From Roseateles_E cavernae (GTDB lineage: Bacteria; Pseudomonadota; Gammaproteobacteria; Burkholderiales; Burkholderiaceae_C), in contig NZ_JBDPLH010000004.1 of the NCBI RefSeq assembly GCF_040187885.1, positions 62,001 through 126,000 on the forward strand: DNA of 64,000 nt. Direction: 5' to 3'. Below the pieces are notes generated by a model that was given only the letters and a program-made list of their open reading frames with translations, ran no database searches and was not told where the DNA came from. Below are positions 51,974 through 60,995 of the stretch, in pieces. Numbering within the stretch: position 1 is the stretch's first letter; each line of letters opens with the position of its first letter. The position numbers and the translations under genes are program-made.

Positions 51974-52333
51974 CTACTTGTTCTGCGAATTCGCCACATT
52001 CGCCGCCAGCATGCGGTCGCGCCGGCGGTTCTTGGCGGCGCTCTTGCGCGGGTCTTCCTCGCGGCCCTTGCCGGGCTTGTGCGAGGTGGTCTTGCCGCTG
52101 GGCGTGGTGGTCGAGTGCGATTTGCCGCGGTTGAAGCCCTTGGTCTTGCGGTCGCCCTCGACCCGCTGCACCGGCGCGCCGGTGCTCAGGGCTTGCAGCT
52201 GCGCGATCTGGGCGCCCTGGGCGCTCTGGCGCGGGCTGGTCGAGGCGGCTGAGGCACTGCTATGGCCGGCATGGGCGGCGGCTGCAGCAGCGCGTTGTGC
52301 GGTCTGGCTCTTCGGTGCGGCGAGGGTTTTCAT
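51974..52333 (-). CDS. small basic putative eCIS cargo protein, 119 aa
   Basis: A 119-aa protein starting MKTLAAPKSQTAQRAAAAAA at ATG 52333, overlapping the TGA of the upstream membrane-protein gene (ATGA). Residues 33-47 (SPRQSAQGAQIAQLQ) repeat the cargo motif. The remaining 70 residues are very basic and flexible: KGFNRGKSHSTTTPSGKTTS, then RKSAAKNRRRDRMLAANVA. No enzymatic motif is visible. It may be a small effector, a nucleic-acid-binding cargo, or an adaptor that travels in the tube with the other two. The next gene (deaminase cargo) starts 14 bases downstream. Confidence 0.6.
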   Translation of the reverse strand: MKTLAAPKSQTAQRAAAAAAHAGHSSASAASTSPRQSAQGAQIAQLQALSTGAPVQRVEGDRKTKGFNRGKSHSTTTPSGKTTSHKPGKGREEDPRKSAAKNRRRDRMLAANVANSQNK

Positions 52334-54738
52334 GGTTTCTCCACCTTCGGTTTCAGCACGGCCCACAGGGCCGCGACAAACAGGATTGCGATCACGGTCC
52401 ACATCAGCCCGGTGCCGTCGCGCAGGGCGCGCAGCTGCGGGTCGCAGTTCAGCAGCAGGGCGCCGACCAGCACCACCGGGATGCCGCCCAGCGGCAGATA
52501 GCGGCCCCAGCGCGCGCGCCAGGCGCAGTTCCACAGCAGCAGCGCCAGGCAGATCGCACCGCTCAGCAGCAGCAGATGGAACAGTGCCCGCAGCGGCCAG
52601 CGGTTCTCGCAGGCCCAGTCGCAGATCGGTCGGGTCGCGCTGTCGGCGGCGGCGCCGCTGAAGGCGGTGCGCAGCGCCGCGCTCATGCCGGGGCTGACGG
52701 TCTCGCCGGCCATCGGCAGCGGCCAGAAACCGACACCGCCGAAGTTGTCCTCGAAGTACACCAGATCGTCGGCGAACTGCTGGCTCTCGGCCTCCGGCAT
52801 ACCGATGGAGATCATCGGGATGAGCTTGCGCAGGAAGATGCGCCGGTCTATGCCCTGCAGCGCCGGCTCGGCCTCGATGCGGCCGCGCAGCTGCTTCTTG
52901 CTCAGCGCGCTGGGCTCGCTGAGCAGCACGAGGACGCGCAGCGTGACGTTGGTGGCGCTGCTGTAGACGGCGGTGCTCTCCTCGATGCGGCCATTGATCA
53001 GATGCGGGTCCTCGGCCGCCTTCAGAAGCTCGAACAGGCCGGCCACGGCGCCCGGCTCGCTGAGCTGGCGATCGCCGACCACCAGATTCAGCGCGTACCG
53101 GCGCTTGGGATTGGCGCGCAGCTGCTCGATCACCGCCAGCACGAAGCGGCGATGGAAATCCTTGAAGGCCTGGCGCCAGAGCGGCTGGGCGCCGGCCGGC
53201 GGCAACTCGTCGAAGAAGATCGTGATGCCGTCGCCCAGATGCTGGGCCTGGCCGAAGCCGGGTAGCCAGGCCTTGGCGCGCGACAGCCAGTCGGGCAGCG
53301 GTGCGTCGATCAGGCGGCGTGCCTGCTGCGGCAGCTGCAGCAGGGCCTGCTCGATCTGGGCCTCGCGAGCGGCCGGCGGCTGCACCTGCAGAAAGCGCCA
53401 GTCATTGCGATAGATCACCAGGTCCAGCGCCGTGCCGTGGCGCTGCGCGGTGCGGATGAAATTGGTCTGGGCCAGGGTCCAGCGCTCGTGGGCGTCCGGC
53501 GCGAGATCGTCGCCCGGGCTGTTGGAAAAAGGCAAGCCCAGCACGCTGATGCGGCTGAGCAGGCTGAAGTCGATCTGCTGCGCCTTGCCCTCGGCCCACC
53601 AGAGCGGATAAAAGCCATAGACCTGGCCCGACAGATCCTCGCGCACACAGCCGCAGCCGGCACCGTCCCAGACGATGGGCGGGTCGAGCTTGAGTTCATG
53701 TTCGTGCCGGGCCGCCTCGACCAGCCAGTGGCGCAGCGCCGCCGGCATGATGGTCTGCGGCAGCTGCTGCCAGCTGGGCGGGCCGCTGACCGGCTTGGCC
53801 TTGGCCACGGCCGCCCAGTCGGGCGGGCAGGCGGCGGCGAACTGGGCCTCGCTGGGCGGGGTCAGGCCTTGCTTGGCGGCTGCCTGCAGGCTCAGCATGC
53901 GGCTGTAGGCGCAGAGCCGGGCATCGAGTGCGGCCTCGAAGGTCTCGCGCGTCGGGTACTCCAGCGCGGTCAGCGGCTTCAGCAGCAGCTTCAGCTGCTC
54001 GGCCTGCTCCGCGCCCAGGTTGACCGGCAGCGGGGGCAGGGGCGCAGCGCTGCCCCCCGTACCGCCCGCCGCACCACCCACCTGGCTCGCGCTGGCCGCC
54101 GGCTCCGCCGGAGGCACCGGCAGGCTGCCGTCCTCGACGCTCTCGGCCGGCAGCAGGATGTCCAGCACCGCCGGCATCAGCCGGTAGGCCTGGGCCAGCG
54201 GCCGTGCCGGCGGCAGCGCGAGCATGTCCTCGGCCGAGAGTGTCGTCAGCGGCTTGGGGCTGCCACTCGCCGCGCTGGCGGCCGCAGCCGCTGCCTTGGG
54301 CCGGACCTGCACGACCGCCAGCAGATAGCGCTGCTGCGTCTGCTCGCCCAGCGCGTCGATCAGGCGCACCGTGAAGCGATGGCTGCCCGGCTTGTCGGCC
54401 GTGCCCTGCAAGACCCCCAGCGGGGACAGCGCGATGCCCTCGGGCAGAGCCCCGTCGGCCAGCTCGAAGCGATAGGGCGGACGACCGCCCTGGGCATGCA
54501 GCGGGCGGCGATAGGGGCGCTCCAGCAGGGCCGCAGGCAGACGAAACGCGGCGCTGTCCAGTTGCAGCGGCTCCTGCAACTGGCTCAGCGCGCGCGAGGC
54601 GGCCGGGGCCGGCGCGCTGATGGGCGCGCTGATGGGTGCGGTGGAGGGGGCGCTGGCGGGGGCGATGAGCGGCGCCTCGGCCGCTGATGCCGCGATCAAG
54701 GCCGGCAGCAGGGCGCAAAGCAGGTAGCGGCGCTTCAC
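52330..54738 (-). CDS. eCIS-linked membrane protein with degenerate GH18-like domain
   Basis: An 802-aa exported membrane protein. Layout: signal peptide (1-21); Pro/Ala linker; an Ig-like putative domain (about 75-145, GGRPPYRFELADGALPEGIA); a helical middle; a GH18-like barrel from VYGFYPLWW (373-381) through LGDGITIFFDEL (502-512) to GGVGFWPL (668-675); and three C-terminal helices (about 717-738, 751-765, 778-795). The canonical GH18 DxxDxDxE is replaced (D503, T506, F508, D510-E511), so ordinary chitinase activity is doubtful. It lies between the eCIS ATPase and the cargo genes, coupled by ATGA overlaps on both sides. It could anchor or release particles at the envelope. That is inference. 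Confidence 0.6.
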   Translation of the reverse strand: MKRRYLLCALLPALIAASAAEAPLIAPASAPSTAPISAPISAPAPAASRALSQLQEPLQLDSAAFRLPAALLERPYRRPLHAQGGRPPYRFELADGALPEGIALSPLGVLQGTADKPGSHRFTVRLIDALGEQTQQRYLLAVVQVRPKAAAAAASAASGSPKPLTTLSAEDMLALPPARPLAQAYRLMPAVLDILLPAESVEDGSLPVPPAEPAASASQVGGAAGGTGGSAAPLPPLPVNLGAEQAEQLKLLLKPLTALEYPTRETFEAALDARLCAYSRMLSLQAAAKQGLTPPSEAQFAAACPPDWAAVAKAKPVSGPPSWQQLPQTIMPAALRHWLVEAARHEHELKLDPPIVWDGAGCGCVREDLSGQVYGFYPLWWAEGKAQQIDFSLLSRISVLGLPFSNSPGDDLAPDAHERWTLAQTNFIRTAQRHGTALDLVIYRNDWRFLQVQPPAAREAQIEQALLQLPQQARRLIDAPLPDWLSRAKAWLPGFGQAQHLGDGITIFFDELPPAGAQPLWRQAFKDFHRRFVLAVIEQLRANPKRRYALNLVVGDRQLSEPGAVAGLFELLKAAEDPHLINGRIEESTAVYSSATNVTLRVLVLLSEPSALSKKQLRGRIEAEPALQGIDRRIFLRKLIPMISIGMPEAESQQFADDLVYFEDNFGGVGFWPLPMAGETVSPGMSAALRTAFSGAAADSATRPICDWACENRWPLRALFHLLLLSGAICLALLLWNCAWRARWGRYLPLGGIPVVLVGALLLNCDPQLRALRDGTGLMWTVIAILFVAALWAVLKPKVEKP

Positions 54739-56084
54739 AAGGTCCTCCCTTCCTTGCGCAACTCCTTGAGCAGGCCCTGGCGCAGCTCGGCGGCGCTGAT
54801 CTGCTCGCTGCGCCGGCGCAGTGCCAGCAGCGCCGCATAGCGCAACACATTGGCGATCGCGCCGCCGGAGAGCTCGTAGCGCTCGGCGATCTCGTCCAGC
54901 TTAACCTCGGCCGACAGCCGTTGCGGCGCCAGCATGCCGCGCCACAGCCGCAGCCGCTGCTCGGCATCGGGCAGCGGGAAGTAAATCATCGACTGGAAGC
55001 GCCGCGCAAACGCCTCGTCGATATTGCTGCGCAGATTCGAGGCCAGGATCACGGTGCCGGGGAAGTCCTCGACCCGCTGCAGCAGATAGGCGATCTCCTG
55101 GTTCGCATGCTGGTCGTTGGCGCTCTGGGTATTGCTGTTGCGCTTGCCGAACAAGGCATCGGCCTCGTCGAAGAACAGCACCCAGCGCCGGCTCTGCGCC
55201 TGATCAAACACCCGGGCCAGATTCTTCTCGGTCTCGCCGATGTACTTGGACACCACCATGGACAGGTCGATGCGGTAGACATCGACCTGCGCGGCCTGGC
55301 CGATCAGCGTGGCGGTCAGGGTCTTGCCGGTGCCGGGCGGACCGTAGAACAGCGCCCGGTAGCCGGGCTTGAGCGCGCGTGCCAGGCCCCAGTCCTGCAT
55401 CAGGTGCTGGCCCTCGCGCATCCAGGCGCAGACCTGGTTCACCTCGTCCATCACCTCGGGCGCCAGCACCAGATCGTCCCAGCCCAGCGTGCTGCTGATC
55501 AGCTTGGCGGGGAACTGCGCGTTGTAGTCGGGCTTGTGCCAGACCCCGGTGGCCAGGCGCTGCAGCGCCTCGGCGCTGAGCTGCAGCGCGCCGCTGAGCT
55601 GGGGCTCACCGCCGGCCGGGTTGTCCAGCTTCAGCAGGCCCTGGCGCGCGAACCCATGCTCGGCATCGAACAGCGCCAGCAGCGCGATGCGGCGCTGCAA
55701 GTCCTCGCCGGCGATCAGAAAGGCGGCGGTCTCGCCGGTCGGCAGAAAGCCGCCATGGGCCTGGCCCTTGATGCCGCCGAACTCGGTGAAGCCGCGCTCC
55801 AGATTGCTGTTGCGCATGAACAGCAGGTCCAGCGCGGCCGGACGCAGATGCGGCAGCAGGGCCAGCGCCAGCACCGCCCGCTCGGCCGGCCCCAGCTGCA
55901 AGCTCTCGACCAGGCGCGCCAGCTCGCTGCCCGGCGGCAGACCGGGCGGCGGCGGCGCGTCCTCGAAGCCGGCCTCGCTCTGCTGGAAGTGCTGTTCCAG
56001 GCGCAGGCTCAGGACCTGGCCGAGCCAGTCCAGTTCCAGGGCCAAGGCCCGGGCCTGCAATGCGGTGCTAGCGCCAGTCGACAT
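54735..56084 (-). CDS. eCIS AAA+ ATPase (Afp15-like)
   Basis: A 449-aa protein with an N-terminal helical domain of about 200 residues and a C-terminal AAA+ module: Walker A GPPGTGKT (248-255), Walker B WVLFFDEAD (about 301-309), sensor ASNLRSNIDEAFARRF. It matches the ATPase of Afp/PVC clusters, which is required for sheath or particle assembly in characterised systems. It overlaps the tape-measure gene by 17 bases and the membrane-protein gene by ATGA. Confidence 0.9.
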   Translation of the reverse strand: MSTGASTALQARALALELDWLGQVLSLRLEQHFQQSEAGFEDAPPPPGLPPGSELARLVESLQLGPAERAVLALALLPHLRPAALDLLFMRNSNLERGFTEFGGIKGQAHGGFLPTGETAAFLIAGEDLQRRIALLALFDAEHGFARQGLLKLDNPAGGEPQLSGALQLSAEALQRLATGVWHKPDYNAQFPAKLISSTLGWDDLVLAPEVMDEVNQVCAWMREGQHLMQDWGLARALKPGYRALFYGPPGTGKTLTATLIGQAAQVDVYRIDLSMVVSKYIGETEKNLARVFDQAQSRRWVLFFDEADALFGKRNSNTQSANDQHANQEIAYLLQRVEDFPGTVILASNLRSNIDEAFARRFQSMIYFPLPDAEQRLRLWRGMLAPQRLSAEVKLDEIAERYELSGGAIANVLRYAALLALRRRSEQISAAELRQGLLKELRKEGRTL

Positions 56085-58554
56085 GCAGCACTCCTGTCAT
56101 CCAGGGCAATCTGATCGTCGAGAACGACCAGGGCAGACGGTCCAGCAGCAGGTCGAAGGGCTTGGGCTCAACGAGCAGCCGCCAGGCCTGCTCGTCGGCA
56201 TCGCCGGGCTTGCGGCTGAGCCGACCGCCGCGGCGCAGAAAGCTCTGGCGCAGGCCCTCGACCGAGGTGTTGCCGACCGCCTTCCAGTGCGCGATCACCG
56301 CGCCCAGCAAGGCATCCAGCAGCGCGCGCCGCTCCTCGTCCAGCGGCTCGGGCGCCGGCAGCACCTGGGCCGGCGGCACGCCGCACAAGAGCTTGGCCAG
56401 CACCTGCTCGGCCTCGCTGCCGACCCCATGGCCGAGCTCGTGGCCGGCGGCCAGATAGCCCAGCGCGGCGACTGCCAGGCTTTGCGCGGCCGGGCTCTTG
56501 AAGCGCCCGGCCTCCAGCAGCGCCAGCCGGCCGAACAGGCGCTCGGCATAGGCGGCCAGCATCACCAGGCCGGCGTCGGCGATATAGATCGGGCCCTCGC
56601 TGGCAGTGGGGTCGGGTCTTGCCAACGGTGGCGGAGTCAGCGGCCGATCGGGCCGGTCCGCCCGCAGGCCCAGCTCATAGTGTTCGGCCCGGCTGGGCGC
56701 TCGACGCAGGCCCCGGCGCAGCCGCGCCAGCACCGGGTCGGCCCAGGCGCTCAGACCCGCCAGCACCCGGTCCAGTCGTGCGAAGCAGCGCGCCAGCGAG
56801 CCCTGTGGCAGCGCGCGGTGCAGCTGCATCGCCCAGCGGCGCACCAGGGTCTCGGGACGGGGCGCCTGGCCCTCGACCAGCAAGGGGCGCAGCAGCCAGC
56901 GCCAGTGCTGGCGCTCGGTGTCGGCCGCCTTGGCCTGCGGCTGCAGCGCCTGCAAGGCCCGCTGCAGCAGGCCGCTGCAGGCCTGCAAGGTCGCCGCCTC
57001 GCCACCGGCAGCCTGGTTCAGCAAGGCCCAGCGCTGGGCCGGGCGGTAGCGGGCCAGCCAGCGTTCGGCATCGGACTCGCGCTCCAGCAGGCGGTTGAAC
57101 TGCAGGCGCTGGGCCGCGCTCCAGCGCTGCGGCGCGGCGGCCAGCAAGGCATCGAGCTGGCTGCCCCAGTCCGGCGCGGGCGCTGTCGCGGCTGCGGCCG
57201 GCCCGGCGCCGTCCTGCTGCAGGCGCTGCCAGCCCTGCTGCCACAGCGCCTGCCAGCCGGCATGGGTCTGCGGCAGCCGGCCGGTCTCGGCCAGGGTCTG
57301 CAGACTGTGGTCCAGCAGATGCTGCTGCAGAGCGCTGAGGGTCAGCGGGGGGCTGTCCGGGCGCGCCAGCATGCGCAGCGCGAACTGGCGCAGCGACTCC
57401 ATCCAGCTCGGCGCGCAGGACGGCACGCTCGATGGCGCGCTGGCGGGCTCGGGAGCCTGCATCAGATGCATCACCAGCCCGAGGCCGGCCGGCGCCAGGC
57501 TGGCCGCCCAGCCGCGCCGGCGCCGGCCCTCGCGGGCCCAGGCGCGCAGCAGCAGCGGCAGCTCCTGCGGCAGCTGCTGAGCCAGACCCAGCAACAGGCG
57601 CTGCAGCCTTGCGCCGTCCTGGGCGCGACCGCTGTTCAAGGCCTCGTCCAGCTGCGCCAGCGCGGCGGCCAGCAGCGGGCTGCGGCGGCGCTGCTGCGGC
57701 GTCACGGTGGGCGAGTGCTCATCGACGCTGTCGGGCCACAGCGCCTGCAGCAGCTGCCGGGCCAGCGCCGAGCGGGGGCGCGTCGGCCGGGGCAGGCCGT
57801 TGGCCAGCGCCGCCCAGGCCGGGCCCAGCAGCTCGGCATGGGCCTGGATCAGGGCCTGGATCAGCCCCTGCAGCCGTGGCCCGGCCAGCGTCGCACCGCC
57901 CCACAGCGCGCGCAGCCCGGCCACCCGCAGCGCCTGCTGCAGGCGCTGGCGCTGGTAGAGGCTGAGGCGGCCCCGTGCCTGCAGCGGGTTCAGCCACTGC
58001 GCATCAAGCAGCTCCAGTGCGGCGGCCAGCTCGGGCGCGCGCACGGCGATCAGGGCCTGCAGCCCGCCATGCGGCGTGATCAGCGCCAGCCTCTGCAGCA
58101 CCTGCTCGCCGGGTGCCAGGCGCTGCAAGGCCTCCCACAGGCCCGGGCCATGGCGGCGCGCCAGCCGCGCCAGCCAGCCGGCCAGGTCTTGCGCCGAACG
58201 TGCCGACCAGGGCAGCGCGCCCTGCTGCAGATAGTGGCTGAACTGCGCCAGCTCATGCGCGTCGCGCGAGCGGCCGCTGCCGGGCAGGCGCTGCAAGGCC
58301 TGCAGCAGCGCGCCGTCCAGGCGCTCGGCCCATTGCCGCAGCGGCGCATCGGGTGTGAAGCGGCCCAGGTCCAGTTCCAGCCTGTCGATGTGCAGCACCC
58401 GGCCGTCGGCCGGCATCTGCGCCTGCAGGCGCGCCTGCAGCGTGCGCAGACCCGGGCCGCGCAGAAAGCGGCGCAGGCGCTCCTGCTGCTGCCAGGCCAG
58501 GCCCTCGCTGGCGAAGCGGGCATCCCAGACCAGGCTGTCGATCACGGCCCTCAT
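56068..58554 (-). CDS. contractile injection system tape-measure protein (Afp14-like)
   Basis: An 828-aa helical protein. I use ATG 58554 (MRAVIDSLVWDARFASEG), which overlaps the previous stop by ATGA. The N-terminal motif VLHIDRLELDLGRF (about 53-66) and the C-terminal LLCGVPP followed by VGNTSVEGLRQSFLRRGG are hallmarks of eCIS tape-measure proteins. The C-terminal strand pair (LLLDRLPWSFSTIRLPWM) is also typical. It sets tube length during assembly. The long middle part is Gln/Leu/Ala/Arg-rich and poorly conserved in the family. Confidence 0.85.
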   Translation of the reverse strand: MRAVIDSLVWDARFASEGLAWQQQERLRRFLRGPGLRTLQARLQAQMPADGRVLHIDRLELDLGRFTPDAPLRQWAERLDGALLQALQRLPGSGRSRDAHELAQFSHYLQQGALPWSARSAQDLAGWLARLARRHGPGLWEALQRLAPGEQVLQRLALITPHGGLQALIAVRAPELAAALELLDAQWLNPLQARGRLSLYQRQRLQQALRVAGLRALWGGATLAGPRLQGLIQALIQAHAELLGPAWAALANGLPRPTRPRSALARQLLQALWPDSVDEHSPTVTPQQRRRSPLLAAALAQLDEALNSGRAQDGARLQRLLLGLAQQLPQELPLLLRAWAREGRRRRGWAASLAPAGLGLVMHLMQAPEPASAPSSVPSCAPSWMESLRQFALRMLARPDSPPLTLSALQQHLLDHSLQTLAETGRLPQTHAGWQALWQQGWQRLQQDGAGPAAAATAPAPDWGSQLDALLAAAPQRWSAAQRLQFNRLLERESDAERWLARYRPAQRWALLNQAAGGEAATLQACSGLLQRALQALQPQAKAADTERQHWRWLLRPLLVEGQAPRPETLVRRWAMQLHRALPQGSLARCFARLDRVLAGLSAWADPVLARLRRGLRRAPSRAEHYELGLRADRPDRPLTPPPLARPDPTASEGPIYIADAGLVMLAAYAERLFGRLALLEAGRFKSPAAQSLAVAALGYLAAGHELGHGVGSEAEQVLAKLLCGVPPAQVLPAPEPLDEERRALLDALLGAVIAHWKAVGNTSVEGLRQSFLRRGGRLSRKPGDADEQAWRLLVEPKPFDLLLDRLPWSFSTIRLPWMTGVLHVDWR

Positions 58555-60995
58555 GGCGGGGCCTCGCGCGAGATCTGCTGCCACAGCAGCCGGCGCAGCA
58601 CGGCGGCGCGCGAGTCCAGCCGGCGTTGCGCGGCCGGGTCCAGCGCGCCGTCGCCAGCCAGGCTCTCGCACAGCGCCCGCTTGGCCAGCAGCCAACCCTG
58701 CAGGGCCAGCTCGAAGGCTTGCAGCGCCTCGGCTTGCAGCCACAGGCAGTGCGTCTGCAGATGGGCCGGCGCCAGCTCGGCCACGGTCTGCGCGGCCAGG
58801 GTCCGAAAGCGCGGGTCGGCGCCGCGCGCGGTCCAGGCCGGCAGCACCACGCTGAGCTGCTGCGCATAGAAGTCGTCCGGCACATCGGGGGGCAAGGGCA
58901 CCTCGCCCTGGGGCCGCAGCAGCAGATGCTCAAGCAGATGCAGGCCCTCGCAGCGCCGCTGCAGGCCGCAGGCAAAGCCGTGCAGGGCCAGGGCCAGGTC
59001 TTGCGCGGCCGCCGCATCGGCCTGCCGGCCCAGCGGCCACCAGCGCTGCTGCTCGTCGGGGCCCAGCCACAGCAGCTTGCTTTGCTCTTGCCATTGGTAG
59101 CGGCTGGCATGGACGGCGCAGCGCAGCAGCGCGGGATCCAGGCGGTCGCCGGGTTTCCATAAGGGCTTGTCGGCGAGGTCCTCGCGCCGTGGCGCGTCGG
59201 CGAACAGCTGCATGGGCCTCAGGCCCGGGCCGGGCTGCCGCAAGACCTTGGGCGGCTCGGTGTCTTCGCTCACGCTCAAGCCCCGCTCACGCAGCGGTGC
59301 CATCAGCGAGCGGCTGTGGTGCTCGGCAAAACCCAGCTGCAGGCTCAGGCGTTCCTGCAGCGGCGCGGTGTTGCCGATCAGGCCGAAGCTCGGCCGGCTG
59401 TAGTCGAAGCCGGCATGGCGCTCGCGGGTGAAGCGCTCGATGCCGGCCGCCAGCGTCTGCTTGAGCCGCAGCAGATGCTGCTCGAAGCCGCCGGGGCTGA
59501 AGTAGCAAGGCAGGCCGCGCAGCCCGCTCTGCGGCAGGGCCTCGCCGTGCAGGGCCAGCAACTGGTCCAGCACGCGGCCGCGCCGCTCCAGCGCATCGTC
59601 CTCGGCCTGCAGGGCCGTCAGCTGCTCGGCGGGCGTCTGCAGCTGCAGCGCTGTCAAGCCTTCCAGATGAGACTCACCCAGCGGCTGCCACCAATAGCTC
59701 GGCGCTGCTTCAACCGCCAGGCTGTAGAGCGCACCGAGCCGCTGGCGCTGCGCCTGGCCATGGGCCAGCCACTGCTCCAGCAGCGCCATATAGGCCAGCC
59801 ACTGGGCGTGCTGGCCGCTGCGGCTGTGGCTGCGGTGGCGTTGCTCGCCCAGGCTCTCGGGATGGGCATAGATCGCCGGCAGCTGCAGCAGGGCCGGATA
59901 GTAGGGCGGGTGCTCGGGCGGCGCCACGCCAGCCACCGCAGCGCCGAGCGCCGCCTGGCTCAGGCCGGGCAGTGGGTGCTCGTGGGCCACCTGCAGCTGG
60001 GCCAGGCGGCGCAGCAGATTCTGCGCGGGCAGGGTCTCGCGCGCCGCACCGCGCCAGACCACCCAGTCCATCAGGTCTTCGGCGCGGCGCGGCCACTGCA
60101 GGCACAGCGCGCCGGCCTCATCGCCCCAGGGCACGGCATCGGCGCCGGGGTCGACCGCCCCCTCGCCGTCGCCCAGCAGCTGCAGGCGCCGCACCGAGGC
60201 CAGGCCCTCGATGCCCTGCAGGGCCAGCACCAGATCGCTGAAGTACAGCAGCGCCTGCTCGCCGCGCTGCAGCTCGGCATCGCTGATCCAGCCCTGGGGC
60301 AGGGCCGGTCCGTCGAAGCGCAGTGCCGGGTCCAGCGCCGTGTCGGCCGGCCGCCAGCGCGGCCGTGCGGCGATGAAGTCGGCCGCGCGCTGCGCGAGCT
60401 CGCCAAGCAGCTCGGCCAGCTCGCGCGGGCCCTCGACATCGATCTCGAACACCAGGCGGTGTGGCCGGGGCTGCAGCCGCCGCACGGCGCCGTCCAGGTC
60501 TTCGCCCAGGTTGCGCAGCGACCAGAACGCGCGCTGGGCCGCGTCGATCTGGCCCTCCTGGGCCAGCAGGGCCAGGCGCCACAGCCCGGGCAGTCCCTGC
60601 TCGCAGGGCTGCAGCCGCAGCTGCAGGGCGCCGGGGCAGCGGGCCAGCAGCGCGCGGCGGTAGTCGGCCGCGGTGACAGGCCGGCAGGGCAGGATACGCT
60701 CGGGCCGGTGCAGGCCATGGCGCTCGGGCAAGACCTGGCCCTCGGGCCAGCCCAGCAGCTCGGGCACGCTTTGCTGGGCGCCGTAGACATCCTCGGTCAG
60801 CGCGTAGCACAGCGCCTCCAGCAGGGTGACGCCGGGGTCGTGCAGGTTGTAGTCGGTCCACAGCTGGCCGCTGGCGGCCTGGGCCAGCGCGATGCCGGCG
60901 CTGCGCAAGGCCTCGAAGTCCAGCGCCGGGCCGCCGGGCGATTGCTGCGGCTGCGGCGGCGGCTTGCGCGCGATGGTCTGCGGCCGCATGCTCAT
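58551..60995 (-). CDS. eCIS baseplate wedge protein (Afp12-like, baseplate J family)
   Basis: An 814-aa protein beginning MSMRPQTIARKPPPQ at ATG 60995 (overlap ATGA with the gene before). The baseplate motif WTDYNLHDPGVTLLEALCY is at 46-64, and GLRGLPCYFSPGGFEQH lies in the middle. These match the Afp12/Pvc12 wedge component of contractile injection systems. It lies directly before the tape-measure gene in transcription order. The two genes are coupled at 58551-58554. Confidence 0.85.
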   Translation of the reverse strand: MSMRPQTIARKPPPQPQQSPGGPALDFEALRSAGIALAQAASGQLWTDYNLHDPGVTLLEALCYALTEDVYGAQQSVPELLGWPEGQVLPERHGLHRPERILPCRPVTAADYRRALLARCPGALQLRLQPCEQGLPGLWRLALLAQEGQIDAAQRAFWSLRNLGEDLDGAVRRLQPRPHRLVFEIDVEGPRELAELLGELAQRAADFIAARPRWRPADTALDPALRFDGPALPQGWISDAELQRGEQALLYFSDLVLALQGIEGLASVRRLQLLGDGEGAVDPGADAVPWGDEAGALCLQWPRRAEDLMDWVVWRGAARETLPAQNLLRRLAQLQVAHEHPLPGLSQAALGAAVAGVAPPEHPPYYPALLQLPAIYAHPESLGEQRHRSHSRSGQHAQWLAYMALLEQWLAHGQAQRQRLGALYSLAVEAAPSYWWQPLGESHLEGLTALQLQTPAEQLTALQAEDDALERRGRVLDQLLALHGEALPQSGLRGLPCYFSPGGFEQHLLRLKQTLAAGIERFTRERHAGFDYSRPSFGLIGNTAPLQERLSLQLGFAEHHSRSLMAPLRERGLSVSEDTEPPKVLRQPGPGLRPMQLFADAPRREDLADKPLWKPGDRLDPALLRCAVHASRYQWQEQSKLLWLGPDEQQRWWPLGRQADAAAAQDLALALHGFACGLQRRCEGLHLLEHLLLRPQGEVPLPPDVPDDFYAQQLSVVLPAWTARGADPRFRTLAAQTVAELAPAHLQTHCLWLQAEALQAFELALQGWLLAKRALCESLAGDGALDPAAQRRLDSRAAVLRRLLWQQISREAPP

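Noticed and set aside
56420..56470. HELGH in the tape-measure protein as a zinc protease site
   Set aside because: It lies in a loop before the conserved LLCG motif where other tape-measure proteins vary freely; no supporting third ligand or protease domain.
55534..58869. 1111-aa plus-strand frame over the tape-measure gene
   Set aside because: Gln/Arg/Ala-rich repeat-like composition is the complement of a Leu/Gln/Ala coding sequence; the minus-strand gene has family hallmarks and coupled starts.
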